Source: an uncultured Sulfolobales archaeon
GTDB taxonomy: Archaea; Thermoproteota; Thermoprotei_A; Sulfolobales; Acidilobaceae
NCBI GenBank assembly: GCA_937921695.1
Contig: CAKZTZ010000003.1
Location: forward strand, 1-43,016
Direction of reading: 5' to 3'
Length of the DNA stretch: 43,016 bases
Both the position numbers and the translations under genes were made by a program. Of the stretch, positions 33,201-42,202 are shown one piece after another (within the stretch, counting starts at the first letter, position 1; each line of letters opens with the position of its first letter). Under the pieces are notes generated by a model. The model was not told the DNA's origin. It did no database searches and saw only the letters and a program-made list of their open reading frames with translations.

Positions 33201-34373
33201 TTATATGTGTGCTGTTATTGTTTTCGGGCTTTTAGCCCTGTTTTTAACCTTAGCCGCTGCTTGTATGAAGTCTTCTCTGCTTATCGTTTTGGACCCCCTC
33301 CTTAGTGCTAGGTATGCTGCCTCCGTTACTGTGGCTTTGATTTCAGCCCCGCTGAACCCTTCTGTTATAACCGCTATCTCCCTGAGGTCTACGTCGTGGT
33401 TGAGGGGTGTTTTTCTAGTGTGTATTCTTAGGATTTCGAGCCTCCCTTTAGTGTCTGGTAGTGGTAGTTCTATCAGCCTGTCTAGCCTGCCGGGCCTCAG
33501 GAGTGCCGGGTCTAGAATGTCTAGCCTGTTAGTGGCAGCTATTATTTTAACGTTTTGAAGGGGGTTGAAGCCGTCTAGCTCTGCGAGAAGCTGCATTAGG
33601 GTCCTTTGAACTTCTCTATCCCCGCTAGTTCCCAGGTCTAACCTCCTAGCTCCTATAGCGTCTATCTCATCTATGAATATTATAGAGGGAGCCTTCTCCC
33701 TCGCAAGCTTAAAAACCTCCCTCACAAGCCTCGCCCCCTCACCTACATACTTGTTTACAAGCTCGCTCGCCACGAGCCTTATGAAAGCCACACCGGCGAC
33801 CCCCGCGACACACCTAGCTAGCAGAGTCTTTCCAGTGCCCGGGGGCCCGTGTAGTAGGACCGCTTTAGGGGGCTCTATGCCTAGCTCCGCGAACTTATGA
33901 GGCTCCTTTAAAGGTAGGATCACAACCTCGTAGAGCTCCCTTATCTGGCTCTCGAGGCCCCCGACGTCGTCGAAAGTTACGTTAGGCTTTTCTTCAACTA
34001 TCATAGTTTTAACTAGGGGGTCGTAGCGTTGGTGGAGCACCCCCACTATTGCTGAACCCCTACTGTTTAACGCTACTGTAGCCCCGGGCTTTATCTTAGA
34101 CTTGTCAACGTTCTCGGAAACCCCAACTATGAGGTTCGGGCCTGAACTACTCCTAACGAGATACTTACCTTCCCCCACCTCCTCAACTACTATAGCTTCA
34201 ATGTAAGGGGGGGATAGTAGCTTGGCGAGCTCCCCCCTGTAATACTCGAGGTCCCTCTCCAGGCTAACCTTAGCCTGGGTTAATAGTTTAACCTTCTCCC
34301 TGAGTATTTTAACCTCCAAGCTCTCAGACTCTGCGTCCTGCCTCCCCCCTGAAGACAAACCTGGCTCCACCAC
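33201..34373 (-). CDS. pan: Proteasome-activating nucleotidase-like AAA ATPase (PAN)
   Basis: A 390-residue protein: an N-terminal coiled coil (about 18-50), an OB domain (about 55-115) and an AAA domain with Walker A GPPGTGKT (176-183), pore loop KYVG (208-211), Walker B IIFIDEID (231-238) and arginine-finger region LLRPGRLDR. PAN unfolds proteins and feeds them to the 20S proteasome. The C-terminus ends ...TITAHI and lacks the hydrophobic-Tyr-X tail that docks PAN and opens the proteasome gate. GTG start. Confidence 0.87.
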   Translation of the reverse strand: MVEPGLSSGGRQDAESESLEVKILREKVKLLTQAKVSLERDLEYYRGELAKLLSPPYIEAIVVEEVGEGKYLVRSSSGPNLIVGVSENVDKSKIKPGATVALNSRGSAIVGVLHQRYDPLVKTMIVEEKPNVTFDDVGGLESQIRELYEVVILPLKEPHKFAELGIEPPKAVLLHGPPGTGKTLLARCVAGVAGVAFIRLVASELVNKYVGEGARLVREVFKLAREKAPSIIFIDEIDAIGARRLDLGTSGDREVQRTLMQLLAELDGFNPLQNVKIIAATNRLDILDPALLRPGRLDRLIELPLPDTKGRLEILRIHTRKTPLNHDVDLREIAVITEGFSGAEIKATVTEAAYLALRRGSKTISREDFIQAAAKVKNRAKSPKTITAHI

Positions 34374-34392
34374 TATTAATTAGCCGACTAGG

Positions 34393-34400
34393 AATATAAA
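34393..34400 (-). promoter_or_regulatory. TATA box of PAN-like gene
   Basis: On the minus strand TTTATATT ends 20 bases before, and begins 27 bases before, the GTG start, so the mRNA should be leaderless. Confidence 0.5.
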
Positions 34401-34613
34401 CCGGGAAGACTAGTTAATACCCTGGTAATGACGGGTAAAACCTAATGCTTAACCCATCTTAAGGCCTTCTCAGTCTGCCCACACATAGTGGATTTGCTGG
34501 GGGCTTCATAGGCGACCGCCGCTAGGACCCTGCAGGCTCACCCCCACCCCTAATAACTACGCTGCCATCGAGTCATGCTCGCCTACAATAGCTCGGAATC
34601 CTTAAAAACTTTT

Positions 34614-34633
34614 ACCCAGCTTATAATCTGGGT
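34614..34633. promoter_or_regulatory. Palindrome around a TATA-like core before mbf1
   Basis: ACCCAG and CTGGGT form a perfect 6-bp inverted repeat around CTTATAAT. It lies 9 bases before the TTG start of the Mbf1 gene. A second TATA-like element (TTAAAAACTTTTA) is at 34602-34614, about 28-40 bases from the start. The palindrome could be an operator or an alternative promoter; this is inference. Confidence 0.35.
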
Positions 34634-34641
34634 GCCCGCCT

Positions 34642-35121
34642 TTGGGCGGCGTGTGTGAAATATGCGGTATGAGGGCTGGGAAACTTTTCAAAGTCAGTTT
34701 TGAAGGAGCAGAAATAAACGTGTGCCCTGTGTGCGCGAGCAAGCTCGGCCCCAGAGCCTCTCCCGTGGAGCGGGAGCCTGTGAAGCCGAAGCCCCAGGCC
34801 CGCCCTAAGACGGTGAGGCGGGGTGGCTCCCTGGAGAGCTATGATATAGTCGAGGATTTCGGGGCTAGGATAAGGAGGGCGAGGGAGGAGAGGGGGTGGA
34901 ATATGGATGTTCTGGCGAGGAAACTTAAGATAAGCGCGGACCTCCTAAGGAAAATAGAGTCTGGGAAATATAAGCCTCCCATAAACCTAGCTAGAGCTAT
35001 AGAGGAGGTTCTAAAGGTTAAACTCCTAATCCCCACGGAGCATGAAGAGGGAGACTATGGGGAAGGGTCTGCTGGGGTGACTCTTGGGGATATCGTTGTA
35101 GTGAGGAGGGGTGAAGAGTAG
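34642..35121 (+). CDS. mbf1: Multiprotein bridging factor 1 (Mbf1)
   Basis: A 159-residue protein: an N-terminal zinc ribbon (C5-x2-C8 and C28-x2-C31), a basic linker, and a Cro-type helix-turn-helix (about 72-130; FGARIRRAREERGWNMDVLARK) as in archaeal Mbf1. The archaeal protein binds ribosomes and possibly transcription machinery. TTG start, which falls in the loop of a small CCGCC/GGCGG hairpin (34636-34649). The stop overlaps the hflX start by 11 bases; it is the first gene of a long operon-like run. Confidence 0.92.
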   Translation: MGGVCEICGMRAGKLFKVSFEGAEINVCPVCASKLGPRASPVEREPVKPKPQARPKTVRRGGSLESYDIVEDFGARIRRAREERGWNMDVLARKLKISADLLRKIESGKYKPPINLARAIEEVLKVKLLIPTEHEEGDYGEGSAGVTLGDIVVVRRGEE

Positions 35122-36250
35122 CCTGGGAGAGAAGGCTTACATGATAATTCCTAGGAGCCTCCTAGACCATTTTGAGGAAGCTAATGTCCTAGCGGGGGTA
35201 GCAGGCTACGATATAGTGAGGGTTTGGAGGACGAGATATACTTGGAGGGTGGGGAGGGGGTTAGTGGAGGCTATAGCTAGGGAGGCTGAGAAGGATAAAC
35301 CTTCAACTATAATATTCTACGGGGACCCTAAGCCTTCAACAGTCTTCGCTTTAACTAAAACCATGAGAGTCAGAGTAGTGGATAGGGTGGCTTTAATCCT
35401 AGAGATATTCGCTAAGCACGCTGGGAGCAGGGAGGCTCTACTACAAATAGAGATGGCTAAGATTAGACACGAGCTCCCCTTAGTTAGAGAGTGGATTAGG
35501 AGGAGCAAGCTGGGGGAGCTCCCCGGGTTCCTGGGTCCCGGGGGTTACGCTATAGACAGCTACTATAGACACCTCACTTCTAGACTCTCAAAGCTCAGGA
35601 GGGAGTTGGAGGAGCTCAGGAAAGTTAGGAGTATAAGGTTGAAAGCTAGGAGGGAGTCCGGGATGATCCACGTAGCTATAGTTGGCTATGCTTCCGCGGG
35701 GAAGACATCGCTTTTCAACGCTATAACCGGGGAGTCTAGGAGGGTTGGCGAAGAGTATTTCACGACACTCCACCCCAAGCATAAAGCTGTTCAAGTCAAT
35801 GGGGTTAAAATAGTGTTTATAGACACTGTGGGCTTCATAAGGGATGTGCCCCCGGAGATTGTTGAGGCTTTCCACAGCATCCTAGAGGAGATAAGGATAT
35901 CGGACGTTATAATGTTCGTGGTCGACGTTTCCGAGAGCGATAACATTATAAAGGAGAAGATAGCTGCGGGGATAGAAACCCTAGCTAGAATAGAGGCTCT
36001 AGGCCTCCCCACTGTCATAGCTGCTAACAAGATAGATAAAGTTGACGGCGAGAGTCTCGCCTCTAAAATTAAACTCCTAGAATCCGCCGCCCTCAACGCC
36101 GGGCTTAAGTTCAAAGTAGTGCCCACGTCAGCCTTAGATTATAGGGGGTTGGGGGAGCTCCTATCAACAATAACTTCGATCATTAGGAGTACCGAGGCTC
36201 CGGAGAAGGGAATGGTGGAGCTCGGTGGACCTGAGGAGCGTGTACTCTAA
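35111..36250 (+). CDS. hflX: Ribosome-associated GTPase HflX
   Basis: A 379-residue protein. The N-terminal HflX domain ends in a coiled coil (about 150-180). The GTPase domain has G1 GYASAGKTS (192-200), G3 DTVGF, G4 NKID and G5 TSAL. HflX binds the large ribosomal subunit and rescues stalled or heat-damaged ribosomes. GTG start inside the end of mbf1; its own 3' end overlaps Trm56 by 26 bases, so the genes are translationally coupled. Confidence 0.93.
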   Translation: MKSSLGEKAYMIIPRSLLDHFEEANVLAGVAGYDIVRVWRTRYTWRVGRGLVEAIAREAEKDKPSTIIFYGDPKPSTVFALTKTMRVRVVDRVALILEIFAKHAGSREALLQIEMAKIRHELPLVREWIRRSKLGELPGFLGPGGYAIDSYYRHLTSRLSKLRRELEELRKVRSIRLKARRESGMIHVAIVGYASAGKTSLFNAITGESRRVGEEYFTTLHPKHKAVQVNGVKIVFIDTVGFIRDVPPEIVEAFHSILEEIRISDVIMFVVDVSESDNIIKEKIAAGIETLARIEALGLPTVIAANKIDKVDGESLASKIKLLESAALNAGLKFKVVPTSALDYRGLGELLSTITSIIRSTEAPEKGMVELGGPEERVL

Positions 36251-36779
36251 AGTCTATGTTTTAAGGCTAGGCCACAGGCCTGCTAGAGATAAGAGGATAA
36301 CAACTCACGTAGGTTTGGTTGCGAGAGCTTTCGGAGCTAACGGCTTCATTCTAGAGGGCGTGTGCGACGAGGCTGTGTTCGAGTCTCTCAGGAAAGTTTT
36401 GAAAGTGTGGGGCGGGTCCATGGTCTTGGAATGCGGTGTTAAAGGGGAGAACTATGTTGAGATGTGGAGGGGTTCTGGGGGCGAGGTTATTCACTTGACT
36501 ATGTACGGTCTCAACGTGGATGATGTTATAGATGTTATTAGAGTGTCTGCGAAGCCTAAACTTATAGTTGTGGGCGCGGAGAAAGTTGAGAAATTCTATT
36601 ATGAGGCTTCAGACTATAACGTGGCTGTGGGGAGCCAGCCTCACAGTGAGGTTTCAGCTTTAGCAGTGTTCTTAGATAGGCTTTTTAGGGGTCGCTGGAC
36701 TAATATTATATTTGAGGGGGCTAAACTGAAGATAATACCCCATAGTAGGGGGAAGATGGTGATAGATGTTGGAGAGTAG
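36225..36779 (+). CDS. tRNA (cytidine-56-2'-O)-methyltransferase aTrm56
   Basis: A 184-residue SPOUT methyltransferase. The archaeal Trm56 signature [20 protein letters not shown] is at about 14-33, and the knot region is near [19 protein letters not shown]. It methylates the ribose of C56 in the T-loop of tRNAs using AdoMet. GTG start overlapping hflX by 26 bases; its stop overlaps the TFE start by 14 bases. Confidence 0.92.
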   Translation: MDLRSVYSKVYVLRLGHRPARDKRITTHVGLVARAFGANGFILEGVCDEAVFESLRKVLKVWGGSMVLECGVKGENYVEMWRGSGGEVIHLTMYGLNVDDVIDVIRVSAKPKLIVVGAEKVEKFYYEASDYNVAVGSQPHSEVSALAVFLDRLFRGRWTNIIFEGAKLKIIPHSRGKMVIDVGE

Positions 36780-37344
36780 CTCTAAGAACTATGATGTGAA
36801 GGGTCTTGAGAGGTTTATAGAGAAGCTGGCTGAGACTAGTGAGGTCGACGTTAAAAAAGCCCTCCACATATTCAAGCTAATATCAGATCCCAGCAATAAA
36901 AATGGTTTAAGCGACGAGGACCTCGAAGAGCTCACAGGCTATAAGCAAGGAGAGATTAGAAGAATACTCAGAGTATTCTATGACGCTAGGCTAGCATACT
37001 ATAGGAAGGGGAAGCACCCTAAGCTAGACACCACAAGATACTATTGGAGGATAGAGGGGGACGTCGCGAACTCAGCCCTCCTAAGGAGGAAGAGGGAGGT
37101 TCTAAACAAGCTTAAAATGAAACTTGAATACGAGCTTAACAACACTTTCTACACGTGCCCCAACGACAACTTAAGGTTCACATTCTCCGAAGCCTACGGG
37201 CCCGATGGGGAGTTCAGGTGTCCAAGGTGTGGGGCCCTACTACAGCCTGAAGATAATACTCAGCTAGTAGAGAGTTTGGAGAAAGAGATAAGGAGGCTCG
37301 AAGAGGAGATAGCCGAGGATGAAAAGAGGCTTTACAGTAGTTGA
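36766..37344 (+). CDS. tfe: Transcription factor E, alpha subunit (TFE)
   Basis: A 192-residue protein: a winged helix (about 12-95), a linker helix, then a zinc-ribbon region (about 128-160) and a C-terminal charged helix. TFE binds the polymerase clamp and stabilises open promoters. Only three of the four zinc-ribbon cysteines are present: C131, C152 and C155, with D134 in CPND where CxxC is expected. TTG start. Its last 26 bases overlap the methyltransferase gene. Confidence 0.9.
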   Translation: MLESSSKNYDVKGLERFIEKLAETSEVDVKKALHIFKLISDPSNKNGLSDEDLEELTGYKQGEIRRILRVFYDARLAYYRKGKHPKLDTTRYYWRIEGDVANSALLRRKREVLNKLKMKLEYELNNTFYTCPNDNLRFTFSEAYGPDGEFRCPRCGALLQPEDNTQLVESLEKEIRRLEEEIAEDEKRLYSS

Positions 37345-38293
37345 CTTGTTCTCTGGGGGAGGAGGATACTCTAGGGGGTTCGAGGATGCTGGTTTCAAGG
37401 TTTTAACAGGAGTAGACAATTTCCCCCCAGCGGCTAAAACGTTTAAAGTCAACTTCCCCCACACGTGTTTGATAGCTGAGGATATTAAGGAGGTTACATA
37501 TAAGACTTTCAAGAGTTTTTCAGGCTTCTCCCCAGGTGATATTGACGTGGTTATAGCGAGCCCCCCTTGCGAGCCTTTCACATCAGCTAACCCCTACAGG
37601 TTGAGGGACCCCCTAGACAGGCTGTATAGCGACCCTATAGGAGTATTGTTCCTGCACGCTATAAGGCTTATAGGGGAGTTGAAGCCTAAGGTTTTCGTTA
37701 TAGAGAATGTTCCAGGCATATTGGAGGGCCCTATAGCCCGCCATATAAAACTTGAACTAAGCAGGGCCGGATATGATAGCGTTTACTTCAACGTTTTAAA
37801 AGCAGAAGAGCATGGAACGCCGAGCGAAAGAGTTAGAGTGTTCGTTTCAAACATAGAGCTCAAACCCCCTAAAACCCCGGGACCCACTGTGTGGGAGGCT
37901 TTAAGAGATTTACCACCTCCAGGCTCACATTACCCGGCGAACCACGACTACCCCCAGGAGCCGCCTAGGAGACATAGAAGTAGAATAGCTTTGATGAAAT
38001 GGGGTGAAGCCCTAATATCCTTCAAGGGGGCCAACGGCTCCAGCCACCCTAACTATATAAAACTAAACCCTCACAAGAGGGCGCCCACAGTTATGGGCTC
38101 CTCAAGACTAATACACCCCTATGAGCCCAGACTCTTAACTGTGAGGGAGCAAGCCAGGCTCATGGGGTTCCCAGACTACCACATATTCCTGGGGAGTAGG
38201 GAAGCCCAATACGACATGGTGGGGGAAGCTGTCCCCCCACCCTTAGCTAGGGCTATAGCGGCTTTCATCGCGGAAGCTATGAGGGAACTCTAG
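37319..38293 (+). CDS. C5-cytosine methyltransferase (Dcm/Dnmt2 fold)
   Basis: A 324-residue enzyme with all key motifs: [21 protein letters not shown] (7-26), IV SPPCEPF with nucleophile C84, VI ENV (129-131), VIII SERVRV (169-174) and X in YDMVGEAVPPPLARAIA near the end. The region between VIII and IX that would recognise the target is short (about 70 residues). No restriction endonuclease is adjacent. The gene begins inside tfe and belongs to an information-processing operon, so an RNA target (Dnmt2-like) or a lone DNA methyltransferase role are both open. Confidence 0.88.
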   Translation: MKRGFTVVDLFSGGGGYSRGFEDAGFKVLTGVDNFPPAAKTFKVNFPHTCLIAEDIKEVTYKTFKSFSGFSPGDIDVVIASPPCEPFTSANPYRLRDPLDRLYSDPIGVLFLHAIRLIGELKPKVFVIENVPGILEGPIARHIKLELSRAGYDSVYFNVLKAEEHGTPSERVRVFVSNIELKPPKTPGPTVWEALRDLPPPGSHYPANHDYPQEPPRRHRSRIALMKWGEALISFKGANGSSHPNYIKLNPHKRAPTVMGSSRLIHPYEPRLLTVREQARLMGFPDYHIFLGSREAQYDMVGEAVPPPLARAIAAFIAEAMREL

Positions 38294-38367
38294 GGGAGCT
38301 GATCTTTAAAGGGTTGCCTCCAAGAATCTTGTAGGGGTGTGGGCTCTCTAGCTGGGGTTGTGGTGGC

Positions 38368-38832
38368 TTGGAGGTTGTGCCTGTAGTTCATAATGTTAGT
38401 AGTGTTCAGAGGCTCCTTGATTTCGCGAGGCTAGTTTATGGTTTAGGCTTGAATACTCTAGTAGCTAGTAAGGTTTACGGTGCTGCCGCCCAGTCTGGGG
38501 TTCCGGAGGCTATGAGGTTTGCTTTCAAGCTTAATAGGGGGCTCCTCGTTTTATCTGGCTTGGAGGATGTTTTGGAGCTTTTGAAGCCCGATGTGACCCT
38601 TATTGTTTCTAGCGAGTATGCTGTTGAGTATATTGACCCTTTTAACCCCCCAGTTTACCCTGGTAGGGTTTTAATAGTTTTCAACGGGGGGGAGCCTGAT
38701 TTCTCTGCTGGGGAAGCTGGTTTTGGGAGGCCTGTTTACGTTAAGGGGGTTTCTGGCAGGCTTGGAGCTATAGCTGAGGCATCGCTAATCTTATATCCCC
38801 TGCTTTTCCGGAAGAGATTGGGGGAGGATTAG
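38368..38832 (+). CDS. Probable SPOUT-class RNA methyltransferase-like protein (COG4080-like)
   Basis: A 154-residue protein. The start VVPVVHNVSSVQRLLDFARL, then ASKVYGAAAQSGVPEAMR, resembles the archaeal COG4080 'SpoU family' proteins; the pattern of alternating strands and helices and the C-terminal GVSGRLGAIAEASLIL fit a trefoil-knot fold. The substrate is unknown. TTG start. It follows the cytosine methyltransferase by 74 bases and precedes the PhoU/RCK gene by 6 bases. Confidence 0.55.
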   Translation: MEVVPVVHNVSSVQRLLDFARLVYGLGLNTLVASKVYGAAAQSGVPEAMRFAFKLNRGLLVLSGLEDVLELLKPDVTLIVSSEYAVEYIDPFNPPVYPGRVLIVFNGGEPDFSAGEAGFGRPVYVKGVSGRLGAIAEASLILYPLLFRKRLGED

Positions 38833-38838
38833 GAGGGT

Positions 38839-40005
38839 TTGAGGCGGGGTAGAGAAGCTTCTATAAGGGATATACTGGTTAAGCTCCGGAAATACTCTAG
38901 TATAGCTGTTAACTTATCCCTCTACTCTATGGCTTTCAACGATAAACTCGCCGCCCTGGAAGTCTTGAGGATAGAGGATGCTGTCGACGAGCTCTATAGA
39001 AGTTTAATAGCTAAAATGATAATAGCTCTCAGGTCTACAGCATACCTCCCAACAGCAGTAAGCCTCTTAACAGTATATTCTAGCATAGATGAGATAACTG
39101 ACGCGTCGGCAGACATAGCTGGGGCTGTTCTAAGAGGCTATAAAGCCCACCCCTACATAACAGCTGTAGCGTGCCGGGGGGAGGCTGTAGGCTTAATTAC
39201 TAGTAGGAAGAGTGTGAAAACAGTGCCCGCCAGGGTTGACGTGCTCATATTGAAGAGGGGGGAGAAGTATGAGATAGCCCCTGAAATAGACTATATAGAT
39301 GAAGGGGACCTCCTAGTAGTTAGGGGGCCCCCAGACGAGATACTCCAACTAGCTAAAGCCCTCGGAGAAGAGCATTACGAGGCGAGATGCTCTGAGGGGT
39401 TCGACGCTCTAACACACTTAGGAGACCCCTTGGCTAGCAACCTTTTAAGGTTGAAGAGCCTCTCTTTCAGCATGTTAGACCTCGCTTTCTACTCTATTCT
39501 AAACGACGATGTTGAAATAGCTGAGGCAGTGATTGAAATGGAGAGCTGGGCCGACAAACTCTACCATGAGGTTCTAGAGCTAGCCCACAGCTGGAGCCAC
39601 CCCGGCGAACCCCTAGAAGCTGTCTCCCTCTTCATACTCGTTAAAAGCCTAGAAGAGCTTTCAGACGCTGCTACTAGAATAGCTAGAGTTGTAGTTAATA
39701 GGGAGAACCCTGAAGTTATAGGTGAAGCTCTGGGAGAGGGGGAGGAGGCTTACATAAGAGTTAGAGCTTCCGAGAGCTTGAAACCCTCAACCCTCAGAGA
39801 CCTCGACTTTGAAGATAGAGGTTTAATACCTGTAGCTATGCGCAGCGGAGGAGACTGGATAGCTCCTCTAACGCCTTCACATGAAGTGAGGCCTAATGAC
39901 GAGATTATATTGAAGTATTACAGGGAAAGCGTTGAGGCCGGGGCTAAAGTCCTAGAGGAGATGCGCCAGCTGGGGTTTGAGAGGGTGAGAGTTGAGAAGT
40001 CTTGA
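38839..40005 (+). CDS. Duplicated PhoU-RCK_C regulatory protein
   Basis: A 388-residue protein made of a repeated unit: PhoU-like helical bundle (about 10-100), RCK_C/TrkA_C domain (about 105-185), a second PhoU bundle (about 200-300) and a second RCK_C (about 305-375; ends PNDEIILKYY). This is the COG3273 layout, expected to gate or regulate a potassium or other cation transporter. No transporter lies in the window. TTG start; it overlaps the Nre gene by 4 bases. Confidence 0.82.
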   Translation: MRRGREASIRDILVKLRKYSSIAVNLSLYSMAFNDKLAALEVLRIEDAVDELYRSLIAKMIIALRSTAYLPTAVSLLTVYSSIDEITDASADIAGAVLRGYKAHPYITAVACRGEAVGLITSRKSVKTVPARVDVLILKRGEKYEIAPEIDYIDEGDLLVVRGPPDEILQLAKALGEEHYEARCSEGFDALTHLGDPLASNLLRLKSLSFSMLDLAFYSILNDDVEIAEAVIEMESWADKLYHEVLELAHSWSHPGEPLEAVSLFILVKSLEELSDAATRIARVVVNRENPEVIGEALGEGEEAYIRVRASESLKPSTLRDLDFEDRGLIPVAMRSGGDWIAPLTPSHEVRPNDEIILKYYRESVEAGAKVLEEMRQLGFERVRVEKS

Positions 40006-41228
40006 AGATACCTCCCGAACTGTGTGCTAGGTGTAAAGGGTATAAGAGGCTTTGCAGCCTCCCTAAATGCCCTATACTTGAGGCTTTCCAGGCCCAGGTT
40101 AGAGCTTACATTAAACTTAGGGGGCTCGAAGCCCAGGGCTCCACACCCCCCTCGGTGATAGTGGGGGAGTATGGTTATCCTGAAGTTAGCCTATATTACA
40201 TGGTGCCCCCCGAGGTTTACGGGGATGAGGCTAGGGTTTACGATGACCCTGTGGGGTGGAGTGAATCTAGAGTAAGCTTGGGGGATATAATAAAGTTTAG
40301 GGGGGAGCTCCTCTCAGCTAGACTAGCTGTTAGGGTTGACAGGCCTGAAACACTCTATGAGAGGGAAGTGGGGCTAGCGGGGCTCTCCGAGAAGCCTGTA
40401 GACTCTGAGGTTCACCTGGAGAAGATGCCTATACCTAGCCTTAAGTTTGACGGGATAACTAAGCCTATTGGACCCCGGGCTCCAGCTAGGCTTATCAAGG
40501 TTACTGGGAACGCCTCCCTGAACCCTAGTGTTGAGAAAATTCTATGGGATGATTTTAAGGCTTCAGAGGCTATAGTTGAACTCTATAACCGGGGGGTTAA
40601 CGTTTACACGTTACAGAGGCTCCTAAGCCTAGGCTTCCTAGGTAAGAAGCCTAGGAGGAGGATTGTGCCAACACGCTGGGCTATAACAGCTGTGGACGAC
40701 ACTATATCTAGGGGGCTCAGAGAGAAGCTGAAGGGAGCCCGGGAAATAGAGGATACTAGGGTATATTATAATGAGTATTTAGGCAACAAGTTCCTAGTGG
40801 TGGTTAAACCAGGAGCTGGGAGGTTCGAGTGGCTTGAAATATGGCAGCCTAGGAGTTTCTGGGTTAAGAGTGTAGGGGAGCCCATAGTGTGGAGGGTATA
40901 TGAAGACTCTAGGGGCAACGTTTCATCTATGGATGGGGGTTTCTCGGCCGCTAGGCTGGCGGCCCTAGAATGGCTTGCCTCCCGGGGGAGGAGGGCTGAC
41001 GTGGTTATAGTTAGGGAGATAACACCAAACTATTACGCTCCTCTAGGCAACTGGCATATTAGGGAGACTGTGAGGAGGGCTTTCACTAGGCAGCCTCTAG
41101 CGGTTAACCCTAATATGGGGGAGCTCTTAACTCTCCTGGGGGAGAAAGTAAACTATGACCCTAACAGTTTATTCTTGAAACTTAGAATCTTAAAAGCTGA
41201 GAAGACTCTCGAAGACTATTTAAGATGA
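40002..41228 (+). CDS. nreA: DNA repair protein Nre (NreA type)
   Basis: A 408-residue protein of the archaeal Nre family (COG1602). A short zinc finger at the N-terminus (CARCKGYKRLCSLPKCP) is followed by the Nre N- and C-terminal domains (VIVGEYGYPEVSLYYMVPPEV, then EIWQPRSFW and EITPNYYAPLGNW). Haloarchaeal NreA/NreB help repair mitomycin-C damage with PCNA. The C-terminus KTLEDYLR resembles a PCNA-binding motif but lacks the leading Gln and the double aromatic. TTG start overlapping the PhoU/RCK gene. Confidence 0.88.
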   Translation: MKIPPELCARCKGYKRLCSLPKCPILEAFQAQVRAYIKLRGLEAQGSTPPSVIVGEYGYPEVSLYYMVPPEVYGDEARVYDDPVGWSESRVSLGDIIKFRGELLSARLAVRVDRPETLYEREVGLAGLSEKPVDSEVHLEKMPIPSLKFDGITKPIGPRAPARLIKVTGNASLNPSVEKILWDDFKASEAIVELYNRGVNVYTLQRLLSLGFLGKKPRRRIVPTRWAITAVDDTISRGLREKLKGAREIEDTRVYYNEYLGNKFLVVVKPGAGRFEWLEIWQPRSFWVKSVGEPIVWRVYEDSRGNVSSMDGGFSAARLAALEWLASRGRRADVVIVREITPNYYAPLGNWHIRETVRRAFTRQPLAVNPNMGELLTLLGEKVNYDPNSLFLKLRILKAEKTLEDYLR

Positions 41229-41268
41229 TACTCCCCCTACCCCCCTAACACTCCGGCCGGGCATAATA

Positions 41269-42012
41269 ATGGGAGGGGCTGAACTGAGGGAGAGGGATGA
41301 GTGGAGCATAGTTGAGGCTCTAAGCTCCGAGACCCGGAACGTGGGACCGCGGAGCCGCGTAGTGGAAGCTATACTAGTCATGCTCATATCTAGGCCCATG
41401 AGGGCTAGCGAGATAGCCGGGGTCCTAGGTTTAAACACGAGGTATGTGTCAAGCTACCTCTCATACTGGAAAACCAGGGGCTATGTAGACTACGACTCCG
41501 GATTCTGGTACTTAACCCCCAGGGGGGAAGCCTATGCTAGGAGCGTATACGAGAGGGAAACTAGGAGAGAATCGAACGAATACACAATACTAGCCCAGAA
41601 AATCCTAGCGGAACAAGTAAAACAGGCAATAAAAGACAAAACAGCCCAAGCGAGGGAAAACAAGCCTGAGCAACCTTTGCCGTTTATTGCCAGCTTAAAA
41701 AGTAAAACAGACAATAAACTACAAAAGAAAGTAGAAGCGGCAGCATGCCTCCTAAACACTTTAAAAGGCTCGATAAGCGATGAAGAACTCGAAATAATCA
41801 TGACCCTAACAGCACACTACACAAGATGGGGCACAACATACATGTACCTAGACCAGCTACAAGAGAAGATGGGGGCAGACTATACATGGCTAATGAAAAT
41901 ACTGAGAGACCTCCAAAGCAAAGGCCTCATATACATATACAGAGACCCCAGACTAGGGATAAGAATAGGGTTCTCCAGAAACCTAAAACAACAACTAGAA
42001 AACTGCACCTAA
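41269..42012 (+). CDS. Winged-helix protein, probable DNA-binding regulator
   Basis: A 247-residue protein with two helix-turn-helix regions: an N-terminal winged helix (about 30-90; MRASEIAGVLGLNTRYVSSYLSYWKTRGYV) and a C-terminal one (about 165-240; YLDQLQEKMGADYTWLMKIL). They are joined by a charged linker rich in Lys, Gln and Glu. No family can be named with confidence; a crenarchaeal replication-initiator-like winged-helix protein (WhiP type) is one possibility that I cannot support further. ATG start, 40 bases after nreA on the same strand. Confidence 0.65.
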   Translation: MGGAELRERDEWSIVEALSSETRNVGPRSRVVEAILVMLISRPMRASEIAGVLGLNTRYVSSYLSYWKTRGYVDYDSGFWYLTPRGEAYARSVYERETRRESNEYTILAQKILAEQVKQAIKDKTAQARENKPEQPLPFIASLKSKTDNKLQKKVEAAACLLNTLKGSISDEELEIIMTLTAHYTRWGTTYMYLDQLQEKMGADYTWLMKILRDLQSKGLIYIYRDPRLGIRIGFSRNLKQQLENCT

Positions 42013-42202
42013 CACTAGCAACAACTACAAAAAAGTATTATTGCTTAGATTACACGAGCCTCTAGCACCGCCTAAAACCTAATATAATAATGGTTTGTAT
42101 TAAGGTGAAAAGTATTAGCGAGAAGAGTTAAACAAGAAACAATATACCTCTCAAGGCCACTCCTAAGACAAAAAGTAGTAGTAATCTACATGCTAGATTT
42201 AA

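Noticed and set aside
34440-34600. GC-rich stretch before mbf1 resembling a structured RNA
   Set aside because: Small inverted repeats are present, but I could not match an rRNA, H/ACA or C/D design.
35588-35875. 95-codon minus-strand frame inside hflX
   Set aside because: Shadow of the GTPase gene, whose motifs are unambiguous in the other strand.
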